Assembly: GCA_037140375.1 (NCBI GenBank)
Contig: JBAXER010000037.1
Location: forward strand, 1 to 26,692
Length of the DNA: 26,692 bases
Direction: 5' to 3'
Source of the DNA: WLMZ01 sp037140375
Lineage (GTDB): Bacteria > Actinomycetota > Acidimicrobiia > Acidimicrobiales > Ilumatobacteraceae
Both the position numbers and the translations under genes were made by a program. The notes under the pieces were generated by a model, which saw nothing but the letters and a program-made list of their open reading frames with translations, had not been told where the DNA came from and did not search any database. The first letter of the stretch is position 1. Each line of letters begins with the position of its first letter. Shown here in pieces: positions 1 to 7,513 of the stretch.

Positions 1-43
1 GTACGGCCGCATCACAACGCAACGTGGGGTCGTCCTGCCTGAC

Positions 44-49
44 TAGGGT
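44..49 (+). promoter_or_regulatory. candidate -10 box (TAGGGT) for a leaderless mRNA
   Basis: TAGGGT fits the actinobacterial TANNNT -10 pattern and ends 7 nt before ATG 57, so transcription would start at or next to the start codon. No good -35 or Shine-Dalgarno sequence is visible. Inference. Confidence 0.35.
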
Positions 50-56
50 CGGCGCA

Positions 57-968
57 ATGACAGACGACGACCTCGCTGGGGATTCTTGGGCGCCGCCCTC
101 AGACATGGCCGCCAATGTGCCCTCTGGCCCCTACGAGTCAATTGTCGTTGCAACTCCGGTGTTGAAAGCGCGACGTGTTCGCCGTGGTGTTGTTGGCTGT
201 GTCGTGGTGTTGGCAATGATCGTCGCGCTGTCGTTTGTGTTGAAGCCCAAAGACCGGGCCACGTTCTCGTTGAAGGCTTCGGGCGCAGCCACCAAGAATG
301 TCCAGCGCTTGCGCTTCGAAGTAGAAGTCTCCGCTGGTGCATCGGCACTGCCAATTTCGGGTGTCCTCGACGTCAATGCTGGCCTGATGAAGCTGGATCT
401 TGATGGCGCCGCGCTTGGGGTGCCAGGCGGCAAGACGCTGTCGGCATATCTCGATCTGCACGGCCTGGTGATGTTCGTTTCAGCCGAGTTTTATGGGCAA
501 ACGCTGCCGGCGGGTAAGACCTGGGTTCATGTTGACCTCAAAAAGGTGGCTGAGGCCGATGGCGTCGATTTGACCGATGTCGTGCTGCCGGGCATGCATG
601 ATCCGCTTGGAGGCGCCGCCTTGGTCGATCAAGCCACGAGCGTCAGAGACATCGCACGCGAGACAATTCTTGGCGGCATGGCAGCTGAGCATTTTTCCTT
701 TGACGTGACGACCGATGATGCGCTCAAGGTTGCCGGTGTCACCCGCAAGAAGCTGCTCGGCGATAGCGGCGTCACGCTGCCCGACGTTGTGACCTACGAG
801 GTTTGGGTCGACATCCATAACTACATCCGACAGATCAAGTTCGGCATTGCCGTAGCCGATCAGACCTTCGACTACGTGGCTCGCTACACCGAGATCAATC
901 CCAAGGTCACGCTTGCGCTGCCAGCCGCAGATCAAAGTGTCGACATCAGCGAACTCTCTGGTAACTGA
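57..968 (+). CDS. membrane-anchored protein with LppX/LprG-like extracytoplasmic domain (tentative)
   Basis: Function not firmly recognised. From ATG 57 the protein is 303 aa: a cytoplasmic acidic/Pro-containing N terminus of about 40 residues, a basic patch (ARRVRR), one hydrophobic transmembrane segment at about residues 44-62, then about 235 residues outside the cell. The outer part alternates hydrophobic and polar residues as in beta-rich folds, with KTWVHVDL and a C-terminal TYEVWVD...IRQIKF section, which recalls the LppX/LprAFG lipoprotein fold of actinobacteria (lipid or glycolipid carriers). There is no lipobox, so it would be held by the membrane segment. An in-frame GTG lies at 24, but ATG 57 is preferred because a TAGGGT box ends 7 nt before it, as in leaderless genes. 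Its stop abuts the GTG of the Rieske gene without any gap, so the two are probably co-transcribed. The family call is inference from pattern only. Confidence 0.6.
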   Translation: MTDDDLAGDSWAPPSDMAANVPSGPYESIVVATPVLKARRVRRGVVGCVVVLAMIVALSFVLKPKDRATFSLKASGAATKNVQRLRFEVEVSAGASALPISGVLDVNAGLMKLDLDGAALGVPGGKTLSAYLDLHGLVMFVSAEFYGQTLPAGKTWVHVDLKKVAEADGVDLTDVVLPGMHDPLGGAALVDQATSVRDIARETILGGMAAEHFSFDVTTDDALKVAGVTRKKLLGDSGVTLPDVVTYEVWVDIHNYIRQIKFGIAVADQTFDYVARYTEINPKVTLALPAADQSVDISELSGN

Positions 969-2228
969 GTGAGCGAGTCGGTCGTGCCAGTGAGGGTGCC
1001 ATCGGCCCGCTATACCTCACCCAAATTCGCTGCCCTCGAGGCCGAGCGAATGTGGCCGCGTGTGTGGCAAGTTGCCTGCACGGTTGATCATGTCCGCGAG
1101 CCAGGCGACTTCTACGAGTACCGCTGCGGCCGCAACAGCATCATCATTGTTCGCGACCATGATGGCGAGCTGCGAGCGTTTCAAAACGTGTGTCTGCATC
1201 GTGGCAATGCCATCTGCGAAGGCAGTGGATCAGGCATAGAAGAACTGCGTTGTCCGTATCACCGGTGGGCGTGGGATCTGTCGGGCGCATTGCGTGAGGT
1301 GCCGTCGCGCAAGGGCTTCGGAACGCTCGACAACGATGAGTTGTCACTCATTGCTGCACGCGTCGATACGTGGGGTCCGCTGGTCTTTGTGAACCTCGAT
1401 ACGCGCGCTGCGCCGCTGCATGAATATCTCGAAGGCGTTCCGCACGACAGCGAGTGGGCCAACCTGCACGAGTTTCGGTGCAGCTTCACCACTGTCTCAA
1501 ACGTAGAGAGCAACTGGAAGGTTGTCGCCGACGGTTTCAGCGAGACGTATCACGTGCAAGGCATCCATCCAGAAATGCTGGCAAGCATCGACGACATGAA
1601 CACCGAGCAGCACGTTTGGGATCATCATTCTGTGTCGCATCAGCGCTACGGCGTGGCGAGTCCGCGGTTGCGTGACCGCAGCGATCAGGCCGTGTGGGAT
1701 TCGTTCGTTGTTACTCAGGGCGAGCGCATGGGCTCCGAGTTCAAGACCCAATCGCAGGCTCCGGTTCCGCCCGAGGGTCAGACAATTCGCGATGTCATCG
1801 CGCAGCGCATTCGTGAGCATCAACTCACGCGGGGCATAGATCTCAATGGCTACGACACCGATGGCCTCCTGCGGCTTTCGCAATACAACCTGTTTCCAAA
1901 CACCACCGTGTTGGTGTGGGGAGACATGGTCAATGTGCTGATCTCGCGGCCAGGAGCTACGCCCGATCAAGCAGAGCTCTCGATGTATCTGCTGGCTCGT
2001 GCGCCCCAAGGTGCGCCGGCCGCCAAGCCGTTCGATGTGGCGTTGCCTGCAGACGCAAGCCTTGGCGTTGTGATCGATCAAGACCTCTCGATGCTCAAGC
2101 GGTTTCAGCGCGGCCTGCATCAGCCCGGATTCACGCATCTCACGCTCTCCAGCGAGGAGTGCCGCATCATCAACATGCAGCGCGTGCTGGCCACATACGT
2201 GGGTGATGAAGCCGACTCGTTGTCGTAA
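969..2228 (+). CDS. Rieske non-heme iron oxygenase, alpha subunit
   Basis: Catalytic subunit of a ring-hydroxylating-type oxygenase or N-demethylating monooxygenase; 419 aa, the usual length for an alpha subunit. The N-terminal Rieske domain (about 45-145) has the full [2Fe-2S] ligand set: C75-L-H77 and C95-P-Y-H98, 17 residues between the pairs. The catalytic domain carries NWKVVADGFSETYHVQGIHP, giving iron ligands H195 and H200 with D372 (IDQD) the likely third. E192 sits where naphthalene dioxygenase has the Asp that bridges electrons between Rieske centre and iron; a Glu there is also known in the carnitine oxygenase CntA group. GTG 969 directly follows the previous stop. No beta subunit, ferredoxin or reductase gene lies nearby, so electron supply is from elsewhere. 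The substrate cannot be told from sequence; a quaternary amine or an aromatic/steroid compound are both possible. Confidence 0.93.
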   Translation: MSESVVPVRVPSARYTSPKFAALEAERMWPRVWQVACTVDHVREPGDFYEYRCGRNSIIIVRDHDGELRAFQNVCLHRGNAICEGSGSGIEELRCPYHRWAWDLSGALREVPSRKGFGTLDNDELSLIAARVDTWGPLVFVNLDTRAAPLHEYLEGVPHDSEWANLHEFRCSFTTVSNVESNWKVVADGFSETYHVQGIHPEMLASIDDMNTEQHVWDHHSVSHQRYGVASPRLRDRSDQAVWDSFVVTQGERMGSEFKTQSQAPVPPEGQTIRDVIAQRIREHQLTRGIDLNGYDTDGLLRLSQYNLFPNTTVLVWGDMVNVLISRPGATPDQAELSMYLLARAPQGAPAAKPFDVALPADASLGVVIDQDLSMLKRFQRGLHQPGFTHLTLSSEECRIINMQRVLATYVGDEADSLS

Positions 2229-2301
2229 TCAGGCTCCACGCTGCGAAGGCTTTGCGCGCTTAGTCTTCCTAAATGGTCCCGTCTTTGACAAAATGTAAAA
2301 C

Positions 2302-4911
2302 GTGACTGAATCTGCTGCCCCAACGACCGTGCCATTCATCGTGAATGGCACGCCGGTCAGCGTGCGTAGCGATCACCCGCACCTGCTGTCGGCGCTGCGC
2401 GACGAACTCGACATCACGTCGCCCAAAGATGGTTGCTCGCCAAGCGGGCAGTGTGGCTGTTGCACGGTGCTCATCGATGGCAAGGCTGTGGTCAGCTGTC
2501 AGCAGCCGATCGCGAAGATTGAAGGCAAGTCTGTCGTCACGCTGGAGGGTGTTGATGTTGAAGAGCGCGATCGATTCGCCAACGCGTTTGCAGCGTGTGG
2601 CGGATTGCAATGCGGTTTTTGTATCCCCGGCATTGTGATGCGCGCCAAGGCGCAGATCGACAAGAAGGGTGCCGACCTCAAGCGCGGCGATATGGCGCGC
2701 CACCTGGGCGCGCATCTGTGTCGTTGCACCGGATACGTGAAGGTGCTCGACGCCATCGAAGGCGTCGCAACCGGCAAGACATTCGAGCCCGCGCTCTCCG
2801 ACGCTGTTGGTGGCGCAGGCGCGAAGTACGAAGCACGTGAACTCACGCTCGGCGATCGCGGCTATGTCGATGACATGCGCGTGCCGGGCATGTTGCACGC
2901 CGCCCTACATCTCACCGATCACACCCGCGCCGATGTGCTCGCCATCGACACCAGCGCCGCCGAGGCCGCGCCAGGCGTTACCGCGGTGTTCACCGCTGCC
3001 GACATTCCAGGCGAGCTGATGGTTGGCATCATCTACAAGGACTGGCCGGTGATGATTCCGGTCGGAGGTCGCACCAGCTACGCGGGCGATGTGCTTGCAG
3101 TGATCGTGGCCGACACACGCGAACATGCCCGTGCCGCAGCGCAGTTGATTGCTGTTACCTATAACCCGCTTACCCCGGTGACAGATCCGATTGCAGCGCT
3201 GCTCCCCGACGCGCCGGTGGCGGTGTGGGGTACGGCCTCAAACGTGCTGAGCACGAGTGAGTACTCACGCGGCGATGTCGACGCAGCGCTCGCGGGCAGC
3301 GCCTTCACCGTGCACGAGGTGTTCACTACCCAACGCATCGAGCACGCCTTTCTTGAACCCGAAAGCACGCTGGCCGTGCCGCAACCTGACGGCACGTTGC
3401 AGGTGTATAGCGGTGGTCAGGGTGTGTGGGACGACCGTGATGACATCGCGCGCATGCTTGGCGTTGACAACGACAAGGTCGTAGTCACGCTGGTCTCAAA
3501 CGGTGGAGCGTTCGGTGGCAAAGAAGACATGTGCAATCAAGCGCACACGGCACTTGCTGCGTGGTGGCTGAAGACTCCGGTGAAATGCACCGTGAGCCGC
3601 GAAGAGAGCCTGCGCATGCACGCCAAGCGTCATCCGATCATGCTCGAGTATTGGGCCGGTTGCGATGCCGACGGCAAGCTCACTGGTCTGCGCGTGCATG
3701 CCGTTGGCGACTCGGGCGCGTACGCCAGCGTGGGCATGAAAGTGCTCGAGCGCGCGGCCGGTCACGCCAGCGGCCCGTACCGAGTGCCAGCCATCGATGT
3801 CACCGCTGTGGCAGCGCGTACCAACAACCCTGTGTGCGGAGCGTTCCGCGGATTTGGTGCCAATCAGGCTCAGTTCGCGATGGACGGAGTGCTCGATCGC
3901 CTTGCCCAGCAGGTTGGTATCTCGGGTTGGGAGATTCGTAAGCGCAACGTGATCCACCCCGGCGAAGTGTGGGGTCCGGGCCAAGTGATGGACGAAGGCA
4001 GTGCAGGCGCCGAAGCGTGTCTCGATGCCATCAAGGGGCGCTACGACGAAGCGCGCGCTGCTGGCAAAGCCGTGGGCCTTGGGCTTGGGTTGAAGAACAG
4101 TGGACTCGGCAATGGCTTTCGCGAGTTGTGTCGAGCCGTGGTTCGCTTCCGCGAAACTCCCGACGCTCATGGTCGCGACATCGAGGTGCGCCACGGATTC
4201 ACCGAGATGGGCCAAGGCGTGCACACCGTTGCGTTGCAGATTGCTGCCGAAGAACTTGGCATCGACCCCAACCGCATCGAGGTCATCGTGGACACCACGC
4301 GGCAACTGGGCTTCGGACAGACAACCGGCTCGCGCGGCACGCTGATGGCGGCGGGCTCGGTGCAGCAAGCAGCGTTAGCAGCGGTGGCTGGTGGATGCGA
4401 GATTGACGTCGACTACGTAGGCGAACACCTCGTCGATTGGACACAAAAGATCGGTGACCCCGATGCACCCAATCCGCTGATTCATGCAGCGTTTGGCTAC
4501 GCGGCGCAGATGGCGGTTATCGATCGAAGCACCGGCCTTGTCGAGCGTGTTGTCGCGGTGCACGATGTGGGCCGCGCGGTGAATCCGTTGTTGTGCGAAG
4601 GTCAGATCGAAGGCAGCGTGCACATGGGTTTGGGCTACGCACTCACCGAGCAGTTCCCTCACGATCCCGAAACCGGTTTCCCCACCAACACCACGTTGCG
4701 TTCGCTCGGAATCATGCGCGCCAAAGACGTGCCGATTATCGAAGTGCAGTTGGTCGAAGTGCCACAGCCACGGTCTCCGTACGGCATCAAAGGCGTTGGG
4801 GAGATTGGCCTCGTGCCAACGGCACCGGCAGTTGCCGCAGCACTGTTTGATCTCGATGGCGAATGGCGCAACACGCTGCCAATGCGCCCAAAGTCGGAAG
4901 CCGACGACTGA
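2302..4911 (+). CDS. fused [2Fe-2S]/molybdopterin hydroxylase, selenium-dependent xanthine dehydrogenase-like
   Basis: Molybdenum hydroxylase of the xanthine oxidase family, 869 aa, in which the iron-sulfur domain is fused to the molybdopterin subunit and the FAD domain is missing. The first [2Fe-2S] motif is C45-SPSGQ-C51-GC-C54 with C66; the second is C104-GF-C107 and C140-R-C142-TGY. The molybdopterin part (about 175-869) shows GGAFGGKED (401-409), AFRGFGANQAQ (514-524), EMGQGVHT (635-642), TGSRGT (675-680) and the catalytic glutamate E834 in KGVGEIG. Length, fusion order and the CSPSGQCGCC spacing resemble the family named selenium-dependent xanthine dehydrogenase, whose members occur in organisms with selenium-modified molybdenum cofactor enzymes. 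The substrate would be a purine or other N-heterocycle or aldehyde. GTG 2302 is 73 bp after the Rieske stop and no clear ribosome site is seen. No FAD-subunit gene is in the window, so the electron acceptor is unknown. Confidence 0.9.
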   Translation: MTESAAPTTVPFIVNGTPVSVRSDHPHLLSALRDELDITSPKDGCSPSGQCGCCTVLIDGKAVVSCQQPIAKIEGKSVVTLEGVDVEERDRFANAFAACGGLQCGFCIPGIVMRAKAQIDKKGADLKRGDMARHLGAHLCRCTGYVKVLDAIEGVATGKTFEPALSDAVGGAGAKYEARELTLGDRGYVDDMRVPGMLHAALHLTDHTRADVLAIDTSAAEAAPGVTAVFTAADIPGELMVGIIYKDWPVMIPVGGRTSYAGDVLAVIVADTREHARAAAQLIAVTYNPLTPVTDPIAALLPDAPVAVWGTASNVLSTSEYSRGDVDAALAGSAFTVHEVFTTQRIEHAFLEPESTLAVPQPDGTLQVYSGGQGVWDDRDDIARMLGVDNDKVVVTLVSNGGAFGGKEDMCNQAHTALAAWWLKTPVKCTVSREESLRMHAKRHPIMLEYWAGCDADGKLTGLRVHAVGDSGAYASVGMKVLERAAGHASGPYRVPAIDVTAVAARTNNPVCGAFRGFGANQAQFAMDGVLDRLAQQVGISGWEIRKRNVIHPGEVWGPGQVMDEGSAGAEACLDAIKGRYDEARAAGKAVGLGLGLKNSGLGNGFRELCRAVVRFRETPDAHGRDIEVRHGFTEMGQGVHTVALQIAAEELGIDPNRIEVIVDTTRQLGFGQTTGSRGTLMAAGSVQQAALAAVAGGCEIDVDYVGEHLVDWTQKIGDPDAPNPLIHAAFGYAAQMAVIDRSTGLVERVVAVHDVGRAVNPLLCEGQIEGSVHMGLGYALTEQFPHDPETGFPTNTTLRSLGIMRAKDVPIIEVQLVEVPQPRSPYGIKGVGEIGLVPTAPAVAAALFDLDGEWRNTLPMRPKSEADD

Positions 4912-4930
4912 GCAAAATAGTGTACGCGAT

Positions 4931-4951
4931 TGCGCCAGTTTGGCTGGCGCA
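4931..4951 (+). terminator. hairpin after the molybdenum hydroxylase gene
   Basis: Perfect 8-bp stem (TGCGCCAG / CTGGCGCA) with a TTTGG loop, starting 20 nt after the stop of the hydroxylase gene. No T-run follows, so it could be a U-less terminator or an mRNA 3'-end stabiliser rather than a classic intrinsic terminator. It separates the upstream genes from the solute-binding protein gene. Confidence 0.5.
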
Positions 4952-5028
4952 TCGAAATCTCTGGGCTACCGTGCCTCTCTGTAATCACCAAGAAAAAACG
5001 TTCTCTAGCTGGCTTGGAGCCACACGCC

Positions 5029-6441
5029 ATGGTCAATCGATTCTTGCTGATGTTCGTAGCCGGAGCACTGTGTGCGGGCTGCAGTTCGACCACGTCTACG
5101 GCGGCAGTTCCTGCAACAGATGCTGCTGAAACATCGTCCTCGGCCGTCTCTGACTCGACCATCGCAGTCACCGCACCGCGCTGTGTCAGCCCTACGGGCA
5201 ATGAGACCATCAGGATTTGGCACATTCTTCCTGACCAAAACGCGGGGAAACTCTTCAACGAATTTGTTGCAGAATTCAATGCCACTCAGACCCAGATCAC
5301 GCTCAAGTCCGAGAGCCTCAAGGGCTTTGGTGCGATGCTCGATCGTTTGAACGCTACGCCAAAGGCCAATTGGCCCGACATCGTGATCTCGTCAACTTCG
5401 TCCCTGGAGCGGCTTACCGACGCTGCTGGCACCATCACCCCGGCTGAGTGCCCATCTGGCACGTCAACTGCGGCTGGCTTTCTCCCGGCTGTCGCCGCCG
5501 CGTACAGCGTTGAAGGTGTACTGCGCGCTGTGCCCTACGGCGTGTCTACGCTGCTGCTCTTGTTCGACGCGAACGAGATGACTGCAGCAGGTCTCGATCC
5601 GAAGCGTCCACCGACCACGCCCGAGGCGTTGTTGGCGGCTTCGAAGGCTGTCGTAGAGCGTGGCGTCAGCAAGTACGGCCTCGTGATTCATGAGTGGTAC
5701 GCCAACTATGTGATTCAGCAATGGGCCGCCCAACGTGGCGAGATTGTGGCGGCGCCGAACAATGGTCGAAATGGCGAGAATATTTCGGTCGACTTCAACA
5801 CGGCCGACAACCGGGCCGCGATGAAGTGGCTCGACGAGTTGGTTCGCACTGGTGGCGCCACATGGATCGGCGGGCAACAAACGGGTCAAGAAGACCTCGT
5901 TCGCGTGATCCTCGATTCAACGATGTCGATTCACACCTCAGGTTCGATTGGCGACATTTTGGCTGTTGAAGGTCGTGGCCAACTCTCGAACTTCAAGCTT
6001 GGTGTCGGCCCCATGCCTGGTCCTGGCGTGGGCGGACTGGTCGGGGGCAACGCAATGTTTGTGATCGATCATCAGGCGCCAGAGCGTGCCGGAGCAGCGT
6101 GGAATGTAGTTCGTTGGCTCACCCAACCAAGTCGAGTGGCACAGTTCGATGTGGCCACCGGCTACATACCTTCAAGCACGGCCGTTGCGGCTGAGCCTGC
6201 GCTCGTAGCGGCATGGAAGCAACACCCTGAGCTCAAGGTTGGTTACGACCAACTCAAGGCAATGTCGGGCAGCGCGGCTTCGGCAGGCCCACTGTATGGG
6301 CCTTCGATCGATCCAGTTTTATGGGCGCTGACACACGCGATTCTCGATGATCACGCCGAGCCCGGTGCAGCCCTCGATGCTGCGTCGAAACAGGCCAATC
6401 AGTTGCTTGCCGACTTCCTCGCCAAGCGTCCAACCCGATAG
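5029..6441 (+). CDS. ABC transporter extracellular solute-binding lipoprotein (family 1, sugar/glycerol-phosphate type)
   Basis: Captures a solute outside the membrane for an ABC importer; 470 aa from ATG 5029. The start is set by a GGAG 9 nt upstream and by the lipoprotein signal it creates: MVNRF, a hydrophobic stretch, then LCAGC with Cys18 as lipidation site (Cys at -3 is a slightly unusual lipobox). A Ser/Thr/Ala-rich tether (about 19-50) follows. The mature domain opens with TIRIWHIL...KLFNEFVAEFNATQTQITL and has the VPYGVSTLLLLFDANEM section, both typical of SBP_bac_1/UgpB-like proteins that bind sugars or glycerol phosphates. An upstream in-frame start at 4930 would bury the signal peptide and is rejected. 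No permease or ATPase gene is adjacent, so it is an orphan here; the ligand is unknown. Confidence 0.88.
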   Translation: MVNRFLLMFVAGALCAGCSSTTSTAAVPATDAAETSSSAVSDSTIAVTAPRCVSPTGNETIRIWHILPDQNAGKLFNEFVAEFNATQTQITLKSESLKGFGAMLDRLNATPKANWPDIVISSTSSLERLTDAAGTITPAECPSGTSTAAGFLPAVAAAYSVEGVLRAVPYGVSTLLLLFDANEMTAAGLDPKRPPTTPEALLAASKAVVERGVSKYGLVIHEWYANYVIQQWAAQRGEIVAAPNNGRNGENISVDFNTADNRAAMKWLDELVRTGGATWIGGQQTGQEDLVRVILDSTMSIHTSGSIGDILAVEGRGQLSNFKLGVGPMPGPGVGGLVGGNAMFVIDHQAPERAGAAWNVVRWLTQPSRVAQFDVATGYIPSSTAVAAEPALVAAWKQHPELKVGYDQLKAMSGSAASAGPLYGPSIDPVLWALTHAILDDHAEPGAALDAASKQANQLLADFLAKRPTR

Positions 6442-6455
6442 CGGCTCACGCCGGC

Positions 6456-6809
6456 CTATTGGTTCTTGCCTCGAAAACAGTTCCAGCTGGTCTCGACGCG
6501 GGGATCATCGGCTTTGGCATATGTGTCGCCCGGGTAGAGCAGAGCGCACGCCTCGTCGGCATCGATTTTCACCACGGTGAACTCGTCGTTACTGCGGTAG
6601 GTACAGACCCATCCGTAGATGTCGTTTGACATGTTCACCGAGGTTGCCTCGAGTCCATAGAGGCCGTCGCAGTACTTGCCGAAGTCGATCGAGCCGAGCC
6701 GCTCGTCGGACTTGCGCTGAGTCTGGACGTACTCGCTCATTTTGAACGCGCCGAAGGTGGCGCCGAACCCAAGCCCGAGGGCGAAGATACCTGTGGCAAT
6801 GCGATTCAT
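6456..6809 (-). CDS. small membrane-anchored or secreted four-cysteine protein
   Basis: Function unknown. The product is 117 aa: a short N-terminal hydrophobic segment (about 4-22, Gly/Phe-rich, signal anchor or signal peptide) and an outer domain of about 90 residues with four cysteines (C47, C69, C88, C111), enough for two disulfides. The pattern Y-C-x3-Y ... YGWVC ... DEAC ... TYA ... SWNC resembles small secreted domains common in cyanobacteria and actinobacteria, recognised only as a pattern. ATG 6809 overlaps the stop of the response regulator gene (ATGA), so translation is probably coupled; a start 15 codons further upstream inside the regulator is less likely. Being the third gene of a kinase-regulator unit, it may act as an extracytoplasmic partner or output of that system (inference). 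Confidence 0.75.
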   Translation of the reverse strand: MNRIATGIFALGLGFGATFGAFKMSEYVQTQRKSDERLGSIDFGKYCDGLYGLEATSVNMSNDIYGWVCTYRSNDEFTVVKIDADEACALLYPGDTYAKADDPRVETSWNCFRGKNQ

Positions 6810-7513
6810 TTGCAGTCGCGAACGTCGAGGTAGGGGGCAAGGAAGGGACGGCACCGAATGGCGAAGTCGCGCATCTGGCGCAGCGTTGGTTCGTCGAGGC
6901 CGTGCGTGACGAGATCTGGCAACAGTTGGGCGCGGTAGTTCTTCACAGTGTTGAGCTTGAGCCCCGAGATGTCGGCGATCTCTTTGTACGAGGGATCGTT
7001 TGAGCTCAGTAGAGCAGTCCAGAGCTTCGCATGGCCGCCGTGATGCACCAGCGAGGCAAAGCTTGACAGGGTGCGATACGGCGAGCGAGTGGCTGGCAGA
7101 AGCGTCTGCACCGCTGGATCTACCGGTGCGCTGCCGGTGGTGACGACCGACTCAATCGCAGCGAGTTGATATGCCAACGGTGCGCTCTTGGAGATCACCG
7201 TGGCGATGGGCAGCAACTCCCACGCGTCGCGAAGCACCTGAGCCACCCACAGGTCGCCTTGGGTAATGATGGCGAGTTTGGCCGATGGACATGCGAGGTG
7301 AATCTCGGCCAACGCGTCGAGGCCGGTGCCCTGCTCTTGCGGAAACGAGAGGTCGACGATGGCGAGATCGAGGTGATCGATCTTCTTGAGAGCGTCGCCC
7401 ACGTCGGCGAGCGCTACAGCGACCGCAACAGAGTGGCCGAGTTTGCTCTCGATAGCGAGTGCAAACAGTTCGGCTAAGGCGCTGGCATCATCAACGAGCA
7501 ACAACTGCGCCAC
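6806..7513 (-). CDS. two-component response regulator, receiver plus LuxR/NarL-type HTH
   Basis: Transcription regulator of 235 aa. The receiver domain (about 1-120) has the acidic pair D8-D9 (LLLVDDA), phosphoacceptor D54 (AIVDLSFP), switch threonine T84 (AIITQ) and conserved K109 (ISKS). The C-terminal part carries a LuxR/NarL-like helix-turn-helix at about 175-198 (SYKEIADISGLKLNTVKNYR). The gene starts with GTG 7513, preceded by AAAGGA, and overlaps the 3' end of the kinase gene by 23 bp; its own stop overlaps the next ATG. The inter-domain region is longer and less canonical than in NarL, so the effector domain is called with slightly less certainty than the receiver. A palindrome cluster at 8792-8835 in front of the kinase gene is a natural candidate for its binding sites (inference). 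Confidence 0.9.
   Translation of the reverse strand: MAQLLLVDDASALAELFALAIESKLGHSVAVAVALADVGDALKKIDHLDLAIVDLSFPQEQGTGLDALAEIHLACPSAKLAIITQGDLWVAQVLRDAWELLPIATVISKSAPLAYQLAAIESVVTTGSAPVDPAVQTLLPATRSPYRTLSSFASLVHHGGHAKLWTALLSSNDPSYKEIADISGLKLNTVKNYRAQLLPDLVTHGLDEPTLRQMRDFAIRCRPFLAPYLDVRDCK

Noticed and set aside
2285..2290. Perfect TTGACA before the molybdenum hydroxylase GTG as a -35 box
   Set aside because: A matching -10 box would fall after the start codon at 2302, so it cannot drive that start.
2293..2298. Minimal ATG-TAA start-stop pair just before the molybdenum hydroxylase gene
   Set aside because: A two-codon pair is expected by chance in this A-rich spot and lacks a ribosome-binding site.
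4930..5028. N-terminal extension of the solute-binding protein from 4930
   Set aside because: It overlaps the post-hydroxylase hairpin, buries the lipoprotein signal, and ATG 5029 has a good GGAG at 9 nt.
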